A stretch of DNA of 64,000 nucleotides. Origin: Microascus cirrosus (taxonomy: Eukaryota; Ascomycota; Sordariomycetes; Microascales; Microascaceae). A program made the translations under genes and the position numbers. Under the pieces are notes generated by a model. The model was not told the origin of the DNA. It did no database searches and saw nothing but the letters and a program-made list of their open reading frames with translations. Each line of letters begins with the position of its first letter. Within the stretch, counting starts at the first letter, position 1. Positions 11,956-21,241 of this stretch are shown one piece after another. Location: the NCBI GenBank assembly GCA_030271035.1, contig JAMBUN010000298.1:368309-432308 (forward strand), in the 5' to 3' direction.

Positions 11956-13997
11956 ATGTCTTCGCAAAATCAAGGCCCTTCGGGACACGCCGCATTCAAG
12001 AAGAAAGATGGAGTCCTTTCTCTCTCCGGTGACCAGAGAACTATCCTCTGGACGCCGGCGCCTGGCAATGGCCCGCCGACCATCACTCTCCCCGTAGAAA
12101 ACATCACAAGTATGCCAATGCTGAGCCACCAGTCCATCCCAAAATGTAGCCCCGGCTTTCCACGAGTTTGGCTGACCGAGGCGTCCTCACAGACCTACAA
12201 AAGACGCCAGACAGCTCGCCGAAGGTCATGCTCAAGATCTTTGAGAAGAAACCCGGCGGGGGAGACCCGGTGACCTATCTCTTCCACTTCAACACGCCTG
12301 ACGCGAAAGCCGAGGCAGACGTCATGCGGGACGTCCTCTCAAGAATCATCGGTTCCCTTCAGAGCGGCAATCCCAACGTGCCCAAGCCAGCAGCCCAGCC
12401 AACTCCCAACGGTCCTACCCCTGCTCCAGATGCCCCGGGAACCTCCGCCTCCATGACCTTTGCCGCTGCCGCCAATTCCCTCCCGTCATCCGCCCGCTGG
12501 TTCGACGACTCACAGCTCCTCAACGACATCAACCTCCAACTTGAGTATCTCAAGACCGATGTCAGACTAAATCAGACATACATGGAGGCACGGACGACGA
12601 AACCGGACTCGATATCCATGGGTGCCTTCAACACACAGTTCTGGTCCACGAGGACGCATCTCCTGCGCGCGTTCCTCATCGACAAGAATCAGCAGAAGGC
12701 CGACTACAATGTGCTGTCAACCATCAAGCCGAAGACAGTAGACGGTGACCTCAAGCTTAACATCACTGAGAAGCAGATCGGCCTCATCTTCAAACAGCAC
12801 CCCCTGATAATGCGTATCTACAATGAGCATGTTCCCAAGATCTCAGAATCCGAGTTCTGGTCTCGGTTCTTCCTCAGCAAGCTAGCCAAGAAGCTGCGTG
12901 GCGAGCGTGTTTCCTCGACGGATGCCCACGACGCTATCTTCGATAAGTACGATCCTAGTGAAGACCTCGGCGGCAAATTGTTCAATGTTTCGGCGGAGAG
13001 CATTCCCCACTTTATCGACCTGGAGGCGAACGAGGAAAATGAAGGCGGCTTGAAGAGTGGGAATCGGAAGGATGTGGAGATGAGGCCTCGAAAGGACGTC
13101 CCCATCCTCAAGTCGCTGAACAGCCTCAGCGCAAAGCTGATGGCCAATGTGGCTCCTGCAGACGTCGACCCGCATGCACCCAAGGGCATGGACGAGGCGA
13201 CGTACAACGCCCTAGTGCTCCGCGACCTCCAGCAATCCGAAGAAGCCCACAGGATCCACCTCCAGATAAACGAGGAGCAGGCTTTCTCTTCGAGAGTGGG
13301 CAAGTTCGCGTCCTCAAATGCGGATATATACGCCAAGCAGGACCCGGAGCGCGTGCTTCGCTTCTTCCGCTCTGATATCGAGCACCTATCTCCGGTGGGC
13401 CCCGGTGGGATCGATCTTCAAGCCGGCACGGGCATCGAGGACGATAGCGATAGCGATAACGACGATGAACCGCACAGGCGCCCGCATGTGGGGTCTCGCG
13501 GCGCGCGTACGGCTGCGCAGTCCGACATATTCGTGGGCATTCGCCGCCACCGCTCTGAACGATATGGCGGGGATCTCTCGGAGGAGTCTCCCATGGGTCT
13601 ACCCGCCCCGATAGCGCAGCAATGTGCCCTAACCAACACCACGACGATCGAGTTCCTGCGACAGTTCTGGACAGCGTTTCTGTCTGGCGACCCCGACCGC
13701 GCGGCGGAGCTGCAGTACCTCAACGAGGCGTTACAACGGTCAGCAGAGCGGATCCACGCCGTCGCGGAGGACGCGGAGAAGAAACGCGAGGAGATCATCG
13801 CGCAGAAGAAGAAGGAGATCCGCGAGTACTTTGAGAGGACGCAGAAGAGGATACGGTGGAAAGCGGATAGTGTCGGGGGTGGAAAGGGCGCTGTATTGGC
13901 GCTCATGAAGGGAACACTGGAGGCGTTGACGAGGGCGAAGGAAGAGTACCGGAAGGCGCTGGAAGCGGAGGGATTGAGGGCGAGTACGGAAGGGTGA
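11956..13997 (+). CDS. TFB1: TFIIH core subunit Tfb1/p62
   Basis: Subunit of general transcription and nucleotide excision repair factor TFIIH in the nucleus. Exons 11956-12109 and 12193-13997; the 83-bp intron (GTATGC..CAG, branch CTGAC) restores VENITNLQKTPDSSPKVMLKIFEKK, a hallmark of the Tfb1 N-terminal PH domain. The product is 652 residues (yeast Tfb1 is 642). After the PH domain (about 1-115) come a Pro/Ala linker, then two BSD-type segments with the typical FW pair (FNTQFWSTRTHLLRAF and SESEFWSRFFLSKLAKKLRGE), an acidic patch (DDSDSDNDDE) and a C-terminal coiled coil with basic and acidic runs. The start at 11956 gives MSSQNQGPSGHAAFKKKDG, matching the family start; the frame upstream of it is open but not conserved-looking. 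Confidence 0.95.
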
Positions 13998-14330
13998 AAG
14001 GGATGCTGGGCGAATTTTTGGAGGTGGAAAGGGCAGGGTTGATGGTTATTGATTCAAGTCTTTGCCTTGCAGGAGATCCTGCTCCTGTATCTAGGAACCA
14101 GGGCCAGGTTCTGAATTACAATAGCGATATTATCGCACCTTTTCCAACATCCTAGGCCTGAATGTTTCAAGCACAGTTGCTTGCCGTGCTCTCTTGTCTT
14201 CGCAAGACGGCTTCTGTGTGCAAATAACCTCTATATTATGTGCACCAAATCACTATATCAAGCCCTCTATCCGATAAACTCTCGATCCCAAACGCCATCC
14301 AAACATCCCCAACCACCATCACCCTTATAG
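13998..14330. other. convergent intergenic region
   Basis: Spacer between the TFB1 and CIA1 stops. AT-richer than the flanking genes; fits 3' UTRs. No gene seen. Confidence 0.6.
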
Positions 14331-15554
14331 TTAAATAGAGACAGCCCATGTCCGTACCAACCCGTCATCGCCCGTCGTAACAAGCATCTCCCCGCCCTGC
14401 TCAGAATCCTCATCATACCTAGGACACCAGGTAATGTGGTTGACCTCGTAGGGCCCGTGGCTACCGTTATACTTGGCGAGGAGTTTCCACCTCTTCGACT
14501 CTTCGCCGTCTTGTGGTGAGGCATCCTCCTCGGCGGGGACACTCTCGTCTTCCTTGTAGAGGGCGACGACGCCGTCAGAGCCCGTACTCGCCACGAGACC
14601 CGTCTTGCTGCTCCATGTCACGGCGTAGATGTCGCGCGTGTGTACTTTGGGGAGAATGGCCTCGCAGACCCAGTCCTCCCTGAGAGACTTCCTCATGGTG
14701 TTAGGTATCCCTCCCAGAGGACTCCTTGCTGACGCGCCCACATCCTCATCCTCGTCGATCTTAAGCTTCCACACCCGCATAGTCGCGTCTGCAGAGAACG
14801 TAATTAACCGCGGAAATGCGCCATCGTCCCTCTCCCTCCCCTCCCACGTAACGCCCCAAACGGTACCGCCATGTCCCGTTAGAACTGAGACGCATACCCA
14901 CTCCCCCTCTCCATCCTCCCTCCATAGCCTCACAGTATCGTCGTAGCTCGCGCTCGCCAACACATCCGCCGAGAACTTACCCCGGGCGTTCCTCCCGGGC
15001 ACGTCGGGGCAGAACGCCACCGCCTTGACGTCTCCCTCGTGTTCGTTCAGCACGGCTACCGTCTCCCACTCATCCTCATCAGCGCCCACATCCTCCCATA
15101 TCCAAACAGACTTGTCGCGAGATGAAGTAGCCAGAAACTCTCCCCCAGGAGAGAACGCCACGGACTTGATCTCGGAATCATGCCCTTCCAGTACCAGGGT
15201 GAACTGCCAGTCCTTCTCCCCAGCACTCCCGGCGACATCGATCTCCTCGCCGCCGCCCTCGTCCTCATCCTCCCACCGCCAGAGACCTGCCGTGGAGTCA
15301 AAGCTCCCCGTCACCAGGCACATACCCTTCTCGGACGGCTTCCATGCGGCGCAGCGGATGGAGCGCTCGTGGCCGCGGGTGAGGGAGCTGTGCGGGGTGA
15401 GTGTGGTGAGGGAGAAAATGGTGACAGACTTGCCGTGGGAGGTGGCCAGGAGGGGAAGGGTCGGGTGAGGGGTGGAGGCCCAGGCACGCTCGTAGAGGTC
15501 AGGCTTTAGGGGCGCGAGAGGGGTGATTGTTGCTGGCGGGGTTGTGGATGGCAT
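14331..15554 (-). CDS. CIA1: cytosolic iron-sulfur assembly WD40 protein Cia1
   Basis: Beta-propeller subunit of the CIA targeting complex (with Cia2 and Met18), which hands Fe-S clusters to cytosolic and nuclear proteins. Single exon, 407 residues from the ATG at 15554. Seven WD repeats can be traced, for example SIRCAAWKPSEKGMCLVTGSFDST, EIKSVAFSPGGEFLATSSRD, DVKAVAFCPD..LASASYDDTVRLW and TVWGVTWEG..ITFSADATMRVW. The early DLYERAW segment matches the Cia1 N-terminus. Inserted acidic loops (EDEDEGGGEEID, KIDEDEDVG) are longer than in yeast Cia1 (330 residues). The frame is open further upstream, with another ATG at 15773, but that extension is Ser/Pro-rich and not family-like, so I treat it as leader. 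It could also be another WD40 protein, but repeat order and the N-terminus fit Cia1. Confidence 0.88.
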   Translation of the reverse strand: MPSTTPPATITPLAPLKPDLYERAWASTPHPTLPLLATSHGKSVTIFSLTTLTPHSSLTRGHERSIRCAAWKPSEKGMCLVTGSFDSTAGLWRWEDEDEGGGEEIDVAGSAGEKDWQFTLVLEGHDSEIKSVAFSPGGEFLATSSRDKSVWIWEDVGADEDEWETVAVLNEHEGDVKAVAFCPDVPGRNARGKFSADVLASASYDDTVRLWREDGEGEWVCVSVLTGHGGTVWGVTWEGRERDDGAFPRLITFSADATMRVWKLKIDEDEDVGASARSPLGGIPNTMRKSLREDWVCEAILPKVHTRDIYAVTWSSKTGLVASTGSDGVVALYKEDESVPAEEDASPQDGEESKRWKLLAKYNGSHGPYEVNHITWCPRYDEDSEQGGEMLVTTGDDGLVRTWAVSI

Positions 15555-16964
15555 TTTTGCGGTGGCCTCATCCAGCTGACGGGGATGGTGACTATCTGAC
15601 GGACGTCGCACTGTACCAGTCGATTTGGGTACCTTAAAATATGAGCTGATATTATGTCCCTGGAAGCGGATATATGGTAGTGTAAGTTTATCGGAGTCAG
15701 GTTCAAGAGGAGAGATAGGCGAAGTGCGGGATGATGGAGTGGATGATGGAGTTGGTGGTTGAGGGTGGGGCATATCGATAAGATACCAGCGAGCTCTGAT
15801 TTGCCCCTCGAAAAAGCTCGGCCGAATTTCTCGCCAGTTGCCTCGGAGCACGCCAGAAGAACTCGTCCGTGTAATCGTCCTCCCCTGGCTTCTATTGATT
15901 CCCAGTAAGTTGGTTATTGCTTAGGACTGCCTAGGAGGTTTTCGTTGTCATTGTCGCCCCATAAATCTGGGCCGCACCTGGGCTCACCCTCAGCTTCTCG
16001 AGTCTGCTTGTGGCTTGCTCCACACCTAGTTACTCTTTTCTGGTTTACTTCAAAGAGAGAAACGCCAGCCAGCCGTAAGAACACCTTGGTCCAAGCCGCT
16101 GCGGCCCAATGCTGTTGCTAGGCAAAAGCTACAGCGCCAATGTTGCAGTTCTCGCAGATTGAGGGACTGGAGAGATCGCACGAATGACTGGCCAGAGCAC
16201 CGGTTGGCCAATGGAGGTCGTATGTATGAGCTGGAAATATCAAGCGAGGCATAGGCAGAGAGCAGCATGTCCGGTTCAAACAACCTGACCTATGGGCTTC
16301 CAGCGATGTCACTTCACTGAGCAAAAACAGCAGAGCTGTGAATATCTACTTTATGGCCAAGCAGCGGCCTCCCCTCGCAAGTCCTGACGACAGAAGTCCC
16401 CAATGAAATTTACCCTCTCATATGAAAGCTTCATAGAAGAAATATAGGCGCTATGGTTATCCTCAACCTCATAGATCGACGATCTCGGAGAAAAGGTTCG
16501 GAATATAGCGGCTCCCTAAAACGAGTTATTCTTGGATCTGTCGATCGGATGATTGACACCATTAAAAAAGTTGGTGGCTCCTTAGGAACGATCGAAACTC
16601 CCTAGCGATCAACAGCTGAACGCGCCGAGGCACGCAGTGGAAAGCTGGGAACAGACCCGTGATTGTTTGGGAAGAAGGGAAAGAGAACGGCGCTGGAGGA
16701 AATTTTTCGAGATATATCGTGGCGGCCGAATGGTGTTACATAAGCATAGTTCACCCAGGAACCAACATTTTTCAGTGGATCTCTGCCATCTTACATAACC
16801 TCCATCGTCACAAGCCTTCAACTGTCTGCCTTGCGTCACGTCTTGCCGCCTCGTTCAGAGTCTTGAGCTGTCTCCCTTACCCGGAAACACTTACGGATTG
16901 CCTAACGGCGCTATTATATCCGGTAGATACCGATACTTATACGCGAACCCACAATACCGACACC
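15555..16964. promoter_or_regulatory. divergent promoter region CIA1 / SNU66
   Basis: About 1.4 kb between divergent starts. No open frame with protein-like composition and no RNA gene recognised. The part near 16330-16620 is AT-richer. Presumed promoters and leaders. Confidence 0.45.
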
Positions 16965-18971
16965 ATGGACGCCGCCAGCGTCGAAGAAGCGAACAAGCTT
17001 CGCGCCGAGCTGGGCATGAAGCCCTTACCTGTGCCCGGCGCAGCGGAGCCTACATCTGACGACGAAGCCAGCGCCGAGGAAATTGACTACCTACAAGCGC
17101 GAACAGAGGAGGCAGCCGAGAACTTTAGGAAACTACGCGAGGAAGAGGACTCAAAGAGGCGGCGCGAGGAGAAAGTGGCAGCCATAAAGAAGGCGCGCGA
17201 GAAGGCGCAGAGGCATGCTATCATGGAGGGCAAGAGCCTCGGCGAGGGGGACGACGACATGGATGCAAAAACGTGGCTGGCGGGGCAGAAGAAACGCCAG
17301 AAGCAGATCGCGAAGCTACGGAAACTAGAGGAGGAACAGGAGGCTGCTGAGGCGCAGGCTGCCGCCGCTCTGCAGTATACGTCAAAAGACTTGGCGGGAG
17401 TGAAGGTCGCACACGACGCTTCGGAATTCATGGACGGCGATGAGCAGATCCTGACGCTGAAGGATGCGACGATAGACCAGTACGACGCCGAGGGGGATGA
17501 GCTTGAGAATCTGGGGCTCCGGGAGCAGGAGAGGTTAAAGAAGAACCTCGAGCTGAAGAAGAAGAAGGCCGACTACAACCCACTCGACGACTCGGAGACG
17601 AAGAATATCCTCTCTAAATATGACGAGGAGATATACGGCGAGAACAAAAAGCGCTTCACCCTTGGTAGTGACGGCGATACCGAGTTAACGGATATCCTTG
17701 ATGCCGCTCCTACGAAAGCCAAACCGCAGGGCATAGACCTTGATATTATCGACGGTGTGTCCTATCTCAGACCTACTAGTGCTATGTCTATAACACTAAC
17801 TTCAATGACAGAGAACGCACGTCCGTCGTCTGACTACCTCGACGTTTCTGAAATCAAGGTGAAGAAGCCAAAGAAGAAGAAGACAAAGTCAACGCGACAA
17901 AAGCTCGCCGACCCCGACGACTTTCTACTCCCTGATCAACCCGAACAACCACCCCAAGAAGACAAGATGGATGTGGACACGAGCGCAAAGGAGGCCAACA
18001 AAAGGAAGCAGAGCGAAGATGCGAATCTCGTGGACGACGATGACCTTCAATTTGCACTATCCATGCAGAGGAGAAACGCGCTGAAGAAGCGGAAGAGGAC
18101 ACGCCCAGAGGATATCGCGAAGGAGGTGAAAGAGACGTCGGATGAACAGGACGGCGCCCTGGAGGAAGGTGCAGGACTTGTCATCGGAGAGGTATCAGAG
18201 TTCGTCGCGGGCATCAAGAAAGGAGACGAAGAGGAGGAGCGGCCGAGGAAGAAGCAGTCCACCGAGCCTCCAGCGTCAGCGGTGAAGGAAGAAGCCGAGG
18301 AAGACGTCCCGATGACGAACATGGATACGTATCAGCCGACACAAGAAGAACAGAAGGAAGGGATCCAGGAGGAGGTGGAGTCTCAGGAGGATGAGGATAT
18401 CATGGAGGAGAAAACCGTAGGCCAGGGCCTCGGCGCCACGCTGTCGCTCCTCCGCGACCGCGGTCTCCTACGCGAAACGGACGGTGCGGAGCGCCACGAG
18501 GACCTCATGAAGAAGCACGAATTCCTTGCCAAGAAGCGCCGCATGGAGGCGGACCTGGACGAGGCGGCACGGCAGCAGCGCGAGCGGGACCGCGCCTCCG
18601 GCCGGCTCGACCGCATGAGCCAGCGCGAGCAGCAGGAGTACGCACGCCAGCAGAACGCGCAGCGAGACCTACAGGCTTCACGGCGAATGGCGGAGCTCTT
18701 CAACCAAGAGTTCAAGCCGACATTCGACATCAAGTACGCGGACGAGGACGGGCGGCGGCTGGATCAAAAGGAGGCGTTCAAGCACCTGAGCCACCAGTTC
18801 CACGGCAAGGGGAGTGGGAAGGGGAAGACAGACAAGAAGATCAAGAAGATTGCGGACGAGCAGAGGAGGGAGGCGCAGAGTGTGCTGGACCCTGGGAGGG
18901 ATGTGGGGATGAGCTCTGTTACGGCGCAGCAGCTAAAGAAGAGAAGGGAGGCTGGTGTGAGGCTGGCGTAA
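16965..18971 (+). CDS. SNU66: U4/U6.U5 tri-snRNP protein Snu66/SART1
   Basis: Spliceosomal tri-snRNP protein, nuclear. From the ATG at 16965 the frame is open to 18971 (668 residues). SART1-family features: SVEEANKLRAELGMKPLPVP at the N-terminus (a match to the family's first motif and the basis for the start), long charged helices, LKDATIDQYDAEGDELENL, KKKKADYNPLDDSE, SSDYLDVSEIKVKKPKKKK, GLGATLSLLRDRGLL, and the C-terminal DEDGRRLDQKEAFKHLSHQFHGKGSGKGK and SVTAQQLKKRREAGVRLA. Segment 17755-17811 (57 bp, GTGTGT..CAG, branch-like CTAAC) can be read through or spliced out without changing frame; removing it gives a 649-residue protein and joins DIID to ENARPSSDYLD, which looks more family-like. 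Confidence 0.94.
   Translation: MDAASVEEANKLRAELGMKPLPVPGAAEPTSDDEASAEEIDYLQARTEEAAENFRKLREEEDSKRRREEKVAAIKKAREKAQRHAIMEGKSLGEGDDDMDAKTWLAGQKKRQKQIAKLRKLEEEQEAAEAQAAAALQYTSKDLAGVKVAHDASEFMDGDEQILTLKDATIDQYDAEGDELENLGLREQERLKKNLELKKKKADYNPLDDSETKNILSKYDEEIYGENKKRFTLGSDGDTELTDILDAAPTKAKPQGIDLDIIDGVSYLRPTSAMSITLTSMTENARPSSDYLDVSEIKVKKPKKKKTKSTRQKLADPDDFLLPDQPEQPPQEDKMDVDTSAKEANKRKQSEDANLVDDDDLQFALSMQRRNALKKRKRTRPEDIAKEVKETSDEQDGALEEGAGLVIGEVSEFVAGIKKGDEEEERPRKKQSTEPPASAVKEEAEEDVPMTNMDTYQPTQEEQKEGIQEEVESQEDEDIMEEKTVGQGLGATLSLLRDRGLLRETDGAERHEDLMKKHEFLAKKRRMEADLDEAARQQRERDRASGRLDRMSQREQQEYARQQNAQRDLQASRRMAELFNQEFKPTFDIKYADEDGRRLDQKEAFKHLSHQFHGKGSGKGKTDKKIKKIADEQRREAQSVLDPGRDVGMSSVTAQQLKKRREAGVRLA
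17755..17811 (+). other. probable in-frame 57-bp intron of SNU66
   Basis: Starts GTGTGT, ends ACAG, has CTAAC 12-16 bases before the end, is exactly 19 codons and contains no stop. The encoded stretch (GVSYLRPTSAMSITL...) interrupts an otherwise highly charged protein, which favours splicing. Confidence 0.6.
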
Positions 18972-19172
18972 GTGTTCCAGGATAGGGGTATGATAATTAG
19001 ATATCACGGTTTCGGCCTGAACTTGACGCTACGCATGTGGTACGAGACACTTTTCTCCCTCGGCATGTATATTGGGGTCAGTACCTGGTCTAGGCCCGCT
19101 CGACCGTCTTATGGAATGCCCGCTAGGTTCCCACTCCTCTTCCGCACTTACACAGCCTCCCACTTCTACCCC

Positions 19173-20078
19173 CTATACGATCTCCGACCCTGACCACCGT
19201 GCGTTTCCCCCCCGGTGCCTAACCGTCTCCCGTATCCTCGCCTCCCTATTTCTCGCCGCTGCCTCCTTCCCCTCCGCCTTCCTCAGCGCAATAATCTTCA
19301 GATCGATCTCCTCCAGCGGATTCCACTCCTCCTCCTCATCGTCCTTGGCCTCCTCGTCCCCGAATTTGCGGAACGCGTGGAGGATGCTCGACGAGGCGCC
19401 GGTGAGGTTGGTGTAGCCGCTCAGCACGTCGCTCGCCGCGGCGTCGAACTGGTCTAGGATGTGTGAGTTGGAGCTCTCGTCGTGTAGGGAGTTTGGAAGT
19501 AGGACTATTTCGGGGGATGGGATGGGACTGCCCTTTGCGGATGGTGAGGTGGGCCATGGGAGAGATTGGCGGGAGGGCTGCAACGGTCTAGGTTTAGAGG
19601 ATGGGGTATCTAGAGTGAACTTGCTCTCAAGTTCCTTTTTCGGTATCTGTCGTGCTGAAATGGCGCCCTCGTTAGCCGTATCCTGGCTGGTGCATGTGGA
19701 GATCCGCCTCAAGACGGGCGTCGTCTTCTTGTTGCTCCCATGCTGCGCACTCACCCCCTCCATACTACGACGTCCCCCGTCCATAGCGATATACCCAATC
19801 CTGGGGTCCAGCCCCTTCTCGAACTCACCCCTCACTCGCTGACATATTGCCACAGCGTCTTCATATGTCTCCGGCAGGATGCCACCATTCCACTCGACGA
19901 GCCTGTCGGAGAAGCTTGGTCCCACTCCCTGTTTCTTGTCAGCCACCGCCTGCTCGCAGATCCTGAAGAGGTCGTCGTAGGTCACAGCCAGGATGCCTCC
20001 GTTCCACTGGATTACCCTGCCGCAGGCGCTTGGGCTTTGACCGTCTTTGCCGATCCGGCTGCGGGCTCTGTGGGACAT
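19173..20078 (-). CDS. unknown protein with two WNGGIL repeats
   Basis: I do not recognise this 301-residue protein. It starts with ATG at 20078, 12 bases after a 20-C run in the mRNA sense. The N-terminal part carries two copies of a short unit: RVIQWNGGILAVTYDDLFRIC (residues 21-41) and RLVEWNGGILPETYEDAVAIC (59-79). The middle (residues 95-210) is Ser/Thr/Pro-rich and probably disordered. The C-terminal third has a DQFDAAASDVLSGY segment, an acidic run (DDEEEEWNPLEEIDLKI) and a basic, Ala-rich helix (EAAARNREARIRETVRHR). No signal peptide or membrane segment. It ends 201 bp from the SNU66 stop (tail-to-tail). Codon use and the protein-like repeats make a real gene likely; an upstream exon is possible. 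Confidence 0.65.
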   Translation of the reverse strand: MSHRARSRIGKDGQSPSACGRVIQWNGGILAVTYDDLFRICEQAVADKKQGVGPSFSDRLVEWNGGILPETYEDAVAICQRVRGEFEKGLDPRIGYIAMDGGRRSMEGVSAQHGSNKKTTPVLRRISTCTSQDTANEGAISARQIPKKELESKFTLDTPSSKPRPLQPSRQSLPWPTSPSAKGSPIPSPEIVLLPNSLHDESSNSHILDQFDAAASDVLSGYTNLTGASSSILHAFRKFGDEEAKDDEEEEWNPLEEIDLKIIALRKAEGKEAAARNREARIRETVRHRGGNARWSGSEIV

Positions 20079-20090
20079 ATTCAGGATTAA

Positions 20091-20110
20091 GGGGGGGGGG
20101 GGGGGGGGGG
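20091..20110. repeat. homopolymer G20 (C20 in the gene sense)
   Basis: Twenty consecutive G on the + strand, directly upstream of the minus-strand start at 20078. Exact length in any assembly is uncertain. Confidence 0.9.
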
Positions 20111-20524
20111 CCGAGGAAGCAATGGATATGCTAAGGGCTGGATATGGGTTGTGAACTTGGCTATCTGGACCGGGCTCCAGTGTCTTTCCTCCGAATCGGT
20201 TGAGACCGTCTGATGGATCAACCCATCAGGAGGTACCGTTGGCAACGAGGGTTTTATATTACATGACGATAAGTTTTGAAGTGCGAAAATACAATAGCAT
20301 AGCCTATCCAATCTTATCTCACCAGACAAAGGGCGAACCTAAGAATCCCCGTTCTCCACAGCAGACTCCTTGAACAGCCCCTTTGACAGACCTCAAAGCC
20401 ACCTCGCAGCTTACCAAAATAACAAACGCCCAACTCCAACAGCTCTCCTTGACAGCCCTCCTTCACAGCTGCACACACACACTTCTGATTCAGTGCCAAC
20501 CCACAAAGAGAGAGCGGCTCCTCT
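20111..20524. other. intergenic region
   Basis: Between the 20-C tract and the 67-residue gene. An open frame on the minus strand (about 20087-20329) ends in the poly-C tract as a Pro run but has no ATG and AT-rich codons. No gene supported; likely promoter of the repeat protein and 3' UTR of the small membrane protein. Confidence 0.45.
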
Positions 20525-20728
20525 CTACTCGTAGTCGTCCCCCTCTGCGATCCCCGGATCCTCCCCAAGCGCCTCCCGAAACTCCGCCCGCTTGCCCTCC
20601 ATGCCCCTCTCCCGTGAGTTCATCCACCACATTAGCGCGAGTAGCAGCAAGAATGTACCGATCCAGCCGAGGATGAAGCGGCGCGTGCGCCGGCGCCCGG
20701 GGCCGTAGTAGATGTCGAACTTCCTCAT
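20525..20728 (-). CDS. small single-pass membrane protein, unknown function
   Basis: 67 residues, ATG at 20728. A short positively charged N-terminus (MRKFDIYYGPGRRRTRR) precedes one hydrophobic helix (about residues 18-36, FILGWIGTFLLLLALMWWM) and a charged tail ending GEDPGIAEGDDYE. The positive-inside layout suggests the N-terminus faces the cytosol or matrix. I do not recognise a family; candidates are small subunits or assembly factors of organelle membranes. Support for a real gene comes from the well-formed membrane topology and from a CCAAT-CACGTG promoter cluster about 360 bp upstream. No introns needed. Confidence 0.55.
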   Translation of the reverse strand: MRKFDIYYGPGRRRTRRFILGWIGTFLLLLALMWWMNSRERGMEGKRAEFREALGEDPGIAEGDDYE

Positions 20729-21241
20729 TGTGCTTTTTGTTCCGTCTTCCCTTTCGGGATATTCGATAGAGATAAAGAGAGAGGATATTGATGGATTGGC
20801 GGTGAAAGTTGGAAGGAGGTGAGAGGTTTGAACAAGGTCTTGACCTGGTCAATGCAGAGAGGCTCCGGAGACTTTAGTTTTCTTCGCTTAAATTCTTTGA
20901 GTAAATGGACGAGGTGCTGAGCCTAGGCCGACAAAGAGATATTAATATAACGACCGCCCCAGATGAACCGGACTTTGTGAAAGCACACCAGCAACAAGAT
21001 TTCAAGGAGATCAAACTGGAGCTCGGTCGAGCAGATCAAAACGTGTGACAAGCTCCACACGAGCTCCCGAAGCTCCCCGAACGCACAACCAATCACGTGC
21101 ACTTAAAACCAATGACGTTGTCCATACGCTCTCTGCAAGTACTGCGATGTTTATAGGAAAACCCGCCAATCGCTATTCTACTGTCTAATAAACCCCTAAA
21201 ACGCCGTCGCTAAAATACAAGGAAATTCATCAAATGAATGC
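20729..21241. promoter_or_regulatory. promoter of the small membrane protein; TAG1-like 3' flank
   Basis: Contains CCAAT (21089-21093) directly joined to CACGTG (21094-21099) and a second CCAAT (21109-21113). CCAAT is bound by the HAP/CBC complex and CACGTG by bHLH factors in fungi. Use here is inferred from position. Confidence 0.45.

Noticed and set aside
15555..15851. N-terminal extension of Cia1
   Set aside because: Ser/Pro-rich, unlike the family; the conserved protein starts at 15554.
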